A model generated the notes under the pieces. It searched no databases and was not told the origin of the DNA. It saw only the letters and a program-made list of their open reading frames with translations. 37,626 nt of DNA from Curtobacterium sp. GC_Cur_3 (GTDB lineage Bacteria > Actinomycetota > Actinomycetes > Actinomycetales > Microbacteriaceae). Below, piece after piece: positions 34,700 through 37,626 of the stretch. Every line of letters begins with the position of its first letter. The first letter of the stretch is position 1. The stretch spans positions 1-37,626 of the forward strand of contig NZ_JALNUI010000033.1 in the NCBI RefSeq assembly GCF_026544205.1. Direction: 5' to 3'. The position numbers and the translations under genes are program-made.

Positions 34700-37112
34700 C
34701 TACGGGCCGCCCCCGACGTGGGCCGTCGCCCGACGAGCCTCGGTGCATGCCCCCGAGCAGCCGGTGTCGGTTCCCCTGTCGGCGACGGTGGTGCCGCCTG
34801 CCGCTCCGTCCAGACCTCCGGGCCGGCGGCGGCACCACGGACGACGATCGTCCCCTGCTGGTCGGTGCGGAAGGGTGTCGTGCCGGCGGCGGCGAGCATC
34901 TCGAGCGCCCGCTCCGCCGGGTGCCCGTACGTGTTGTCCGCGCCGACGCCGATGAGGCCGACCGGCGCCGCGAGCTCGCGGTAGAGCGCGGGGTCCTGGT
35001 CCGCCGACCCGTGGTGTGCGACCTTCACGAGGTCGACCGGCCCGAGCACCGTGGACGCCGGGACCGACCCGCGCAGCCGTCGTTGTGCCGTGGCGTCGAG
35101 GTCGCCGAGGAACACCCCGGTCAGGCACGTCGCGCACCCCGGTGGTCGGTCCGTCCGCAGCACGATGCTCGCCTCGTTGCCGCTCGTCGGGTCCGATGCC
35201 CGCGGCCAGAGGACCCGCCACGGCACGCGCCCGAGCACCCCGTGCACGCTGTCGTCCGCGCGTCGGACGTCGACCCCCGCGGCCTCGAGCCGCCGGAGGA
35301 CCCCGGTGTCCGCCGGCCGCACGGGCGGTCCGACGAGCGCCAGGTCCACGTCGCCGACGACCTCGTCCACCGCGCCGACGTGGTCCTCGTCGTAGTGGGT
35401 CAGCACGAGCAGGTCGATCCGGTCGACGCCGAGCAGGTCGAGGCACGCACGCAGCCGGGCGGGGTCGTCGCCGACGTCGATGAGCGCGGTGCTCGTGCCG
35501 TCCCGCAGGAGCACCGCGTCCCCCTGCCCGACGTCGCACATCGCCACGGACCAGTCCCGCGGCAGCCCTGCGCGGGTCAGGACCGCCGGCACGACCGTGG
35601 TCGCGAGCCCGATGACGGTCACGACCGCGGCCAGCAGCACGAACCGCGTCCGGACCCGAGCGGGCGCGAGCACCGCCGCCGCGACCGCCCCGCTGACGAC
35701 CGCGGCGGACCCCACGCCCACCACTCCGGCCGGCCACGGGAGCGAGGCGACGGGGAGTCCAGCGGTCGTCTGGGCGACCACCCCGATCGCGGCAGCCGGA
35801 GCCCAGGCGACCGCCGCGACGACACCGCTGGCTGCCGGCCACAGGGGCGCCAGCACGCACGACAGCAGCCCGACGACGGTGACCACGGGGGAGAACGGCT
35901 CCGCCAGCAGGTTCGCCGGGACGGCGTACGTCGGCAGAGCGGGCGCGAGCGGGATCGTCAGCGGCCAGCACGCCACCTGCGCGGCGACCGGCACGGCCAC
36001 GGCGACCGCCACCGGTGTCCAGCAGCGTCGAGCGAGCGACGCGGTCAGCGGTGGCCCGAGCACGACGATCCCCGAGGTCGCCAGCACCGAGAGGCCGAAG
36101 GCGAACGACCGCGCGAACCACGGGTCGACGACGAGCATCAGGACCGCCGCGAGCGCGATGAGGGGCACGCCCCGGACCGGACGACCCGCCAGGTGCACCA
36201 CGAGCACGACGACGGCCATCACGGTCGCGCGGAGGATCGACGGGTCCGGGCGAACGAGCACGACGAACCCGACGAGCAGCACCACCGCCAGCGCCGCACG
36301 GGGGCCGCGACCGAGCCCCGCGGCACGACCGAGCAGCACCACGAGGGCGACGACCACCGCACAGTTCGAGCCCGACACCGCGGTCAGGTGGGTCAGGGCG
36401 CTGGCCTCCATCGCGGCCTCGGTCGCCGGGTCCAGACCGCTGCGGTCACCGATGGCCAACCCCCGGAGCAACGCTCCCCGGGCTGTGGCAGGTCCGCGGT
36501 CACGGTGGCGAAGGCCTGCCGCGCGTGGTCCGTCACGGCGATGAACCCGGTCGGCGGCGCGGTGTCGACGGCCCCGCGGAGGAACACCACGAACGCGGTG
36601 GCAGACCCGGCCTCGTCGGGTTCGATCGCCGCCCGCGCCGTCAGCGTCGACCCGGCCCCGAGCGTGTCCTTCCGGGAAGCGTCGTCGTCCACCGCGGGGA
36701 CCATCCGCACGGGCACGTCGAGCCCCGTCGTCTGACCGGCCGCGCGCAGGGTCGCCAGGACGGAGCGGTCCGCAGCGGTGAGGTCGCGGTCGAGCACCAC
36801 CGTCACGGATGTAGACCGACCAGCCAGCGCCTCGAGTGCCGCAGGCGTCCGGCGGGCGTCCCCCACGGCGACGGCGACCGCCACCAGGCAGACGAACGCC
36901 GCCGACGTCACCACGAACGCGACCACCACCCGGACGCGCTCGCCGGCCGGCCGGACCCACAGCAGGGCCGTCCCGACGAGGAGCACCCCGCCGGCGCCCG
37001 CCGCCACCGACCAGGCCACCGACGCGGACCCGACCAGCACGGCGGCGACGACCCAGGCGACCGCGACGGGCACCGCGATGCGGAGGTCGGCTCGGCCGGG
37101 CGTGACGTTCAC
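34700..37112 (-). pseudogene. comEC: ComEC/Rec2 family DNA uptake channel, frameshifted
   Basis: ComEC forms the membrane channel for single-stranded DNA in natural transformation. The N-terminal part starts at GTG 37112 (overlapping the comEA stop, GTGA) and reads through the DUF4131-type membrane segment to TVTADLPQPG. The family then expects GALLRGLAIGDRSGLDP, which is found in a different frame on the same strand: a single G missing from the run at 36476-36479 explains the shift. The unshifted frame hits a stop at 36393. The rest has the Competence domain (LTHLTAVSGSNCAVVVALV, then several helices) and the metallo-beta-lactamase domain (MCDVGQGDAVLL, THYDEDHVGAVDE, KVAHHGSADQD). This frame lacks a stop near the expected end, so the left limit is approximate. 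Confidence 0.8.
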
Positions 37113-37626
37113 ACCCGCACCCGGTCCTGCAGCTCGGCGAAACGGCCGTCGCCGATCCCGCTGACGTCGAGCAGGTCCTCGACCGCGGAGAACCGGCCGT
37201 GCTCGTCGCGCCACGCGAGGATCCGCTGCGCCAGCCCCGGACCGATCCCGGGCAGGGTCTCGAGGGCCGCCTGGTCGGCGGTGTTGAGGTCGACGACGTC
37301 CGAGGCAGCAGACCCGCCCGACTCCGCGTCTCCGGAAGCCCCTGACCCAGCCAGAGACCCACCAGAACCGGCACCACCACCGCTGTCGGTTCCGAGCGCC
37401 TGCGGCACGTCGACCTCGCCCACCCGCGGCACGTAGAGCCGCTCCCCGTCGACGAGCGGCCGCGCCAGGTTGAGCCGAGCGAGGTCCGCGTCCCCGGACG
37501 CACCGCCCGCTGCCTCGAGCGCATCGGTGACCCGGCCGCCCCCTGGCACCGTCACCACCCCGGCGTGCGCCACGGCCCCGAGCACGTGCACGACGACCGA
37601 CGGCGCGGCGGACGACGACGCCGACG
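37109..37626 (-). CDS. comEA: ComEA family DNA-binding protein (partial, 5' end outside window)
   Basis: Binds double-stranded DNA at the cell surface for uptake. The window holds the C-terminal 171 or so residues: an SLBB domain (VHVLGAVAHAGVVTVPGGGRVTDAL; ERLYVPRVGEV), a Gly/Ser/Ala-rich linker, and the helix-hairpin-helix domain VDLNTADQAALETLPGIGPG, followed by FSAVEDLLDVSGIGDGRF. The membrane anchor would be in the missing N-terminus; a GTG at 37591 is in frame but is not a credible start, since the frame stays open to the edge. The stop overlaps the comEC GTG, giving a coupled comEA-comEC pair. Confidence 0.93.
   Translation of the reverse strand, partial: SASSSAAPSVVVHVLGAVAHAGVVTVPGGGRVTDALEAAGGASGDADLARLNLARPLVDGERLYVPRVGEVDVPQALGTDSGGGAGSGGSLAGSGASGDAESGGSAASDVVDLNTADQAALETLPGIGPGLAQRILAWRDEHGRFSAVEDLLDVSGIGDGRFAELQDRVRV

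Noticed and set aside
36471..36485. Programmed ribosomal frameshift in comEC
   Set aside because: No X-XXY-YYZ heptamer fits the zero frame at CAG CCC GGG GAG, so an indel in the homopolymer is simpler.
33409..37524. One giant protein of about 1371 residues on the minus strand
   Set aside because: The frame joins the wrong reading of comEA and the comEC start with the true 3' part of comEC and out-of-frame holA; it reflects missing stops in GC-rich DNA.

Overview
The window is a stretch of chromosomal core genome from a very GC-rich actinobacterium. GTG and TTG starts are frequent, ATGA/GTGA overlaps between genes are common, the DnaJ, HrcA and glycyl-tRNA synthetase are of actinobacterial type, and the order hrcA-dnaJ-rsmE-HIT-phoH-ybeY-corC-era fits Microbacteriaceae. 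A Curtobacterium-like genus is my best guess from gene order and protein style (inference; no search was run). There is no phage, plasmid, transposase, CRISPR array, rRNA or tRNA that I can support.

Layout, left to right. 1-791 has no gene and holds a tandem array of about 170-bp units built around a long hairpin (element A), interrupted by a different hairpin (element B). 792-5218 (minus) carries dnaG and the overlapping pair dusB-dgt. A YbaK-type deacylase (plus) faces a DsbA-like oxidoreductase with a coupled 75-residue ORF, then glyS. A class V aminotransferase and a LysR regulator are divergent at 8328-10415. recO-uppS are coupled. leuA follows, preceded by a 14-codon leucine-rich leader peptide and hairpin. 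An ABC exporter (ATPase plus FtsX-type permease) and a NarL-type two-component system lie between leuA and era. The block era to hrcA (18889-25967) is a dense housekeeping cluster for ribosome maturation and heat shock, with a CIRCE operator in front of hrcA. Next come a DUF4870 membrane protein, hemW, a HAD hydrolase, a DUF1990 protein, a four-helix membrane protein, lepA, a class I/II aminotransferase, rpsT, holA and the competence genes comEC and comEA (comEA runs off the right edge).

How genes work together: hrcA-dnaJ is a CIRCE/HrcA-controlled chaperone operon. phoH-ybeY-corC-era is translationally coupled from gene to gene and serves rRNA processing and ribosome assembly. The leuA leader points to control by leucine supply. 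comEA-comEC is the DNA uptake module, but comEC is broken here by a one-base frameshift at a G run.

The most interesting non-coding signals are two families of dispersed palindromic repeats (A and B), a 57-base almost perfect palindrome, a five-fold 19-bp repeat upstream of recO, a recurrent GGCCGGGAGGC motif in intergenic DNA, and ten genes whose start codon lies 6-7 bases after a TANNNT box with little or no ribosome binding site, which suggests widespread leaderless transcription. I see no clear undescribed multi-gene system; the leucine attenuator and the repeat families deserve the closest look.
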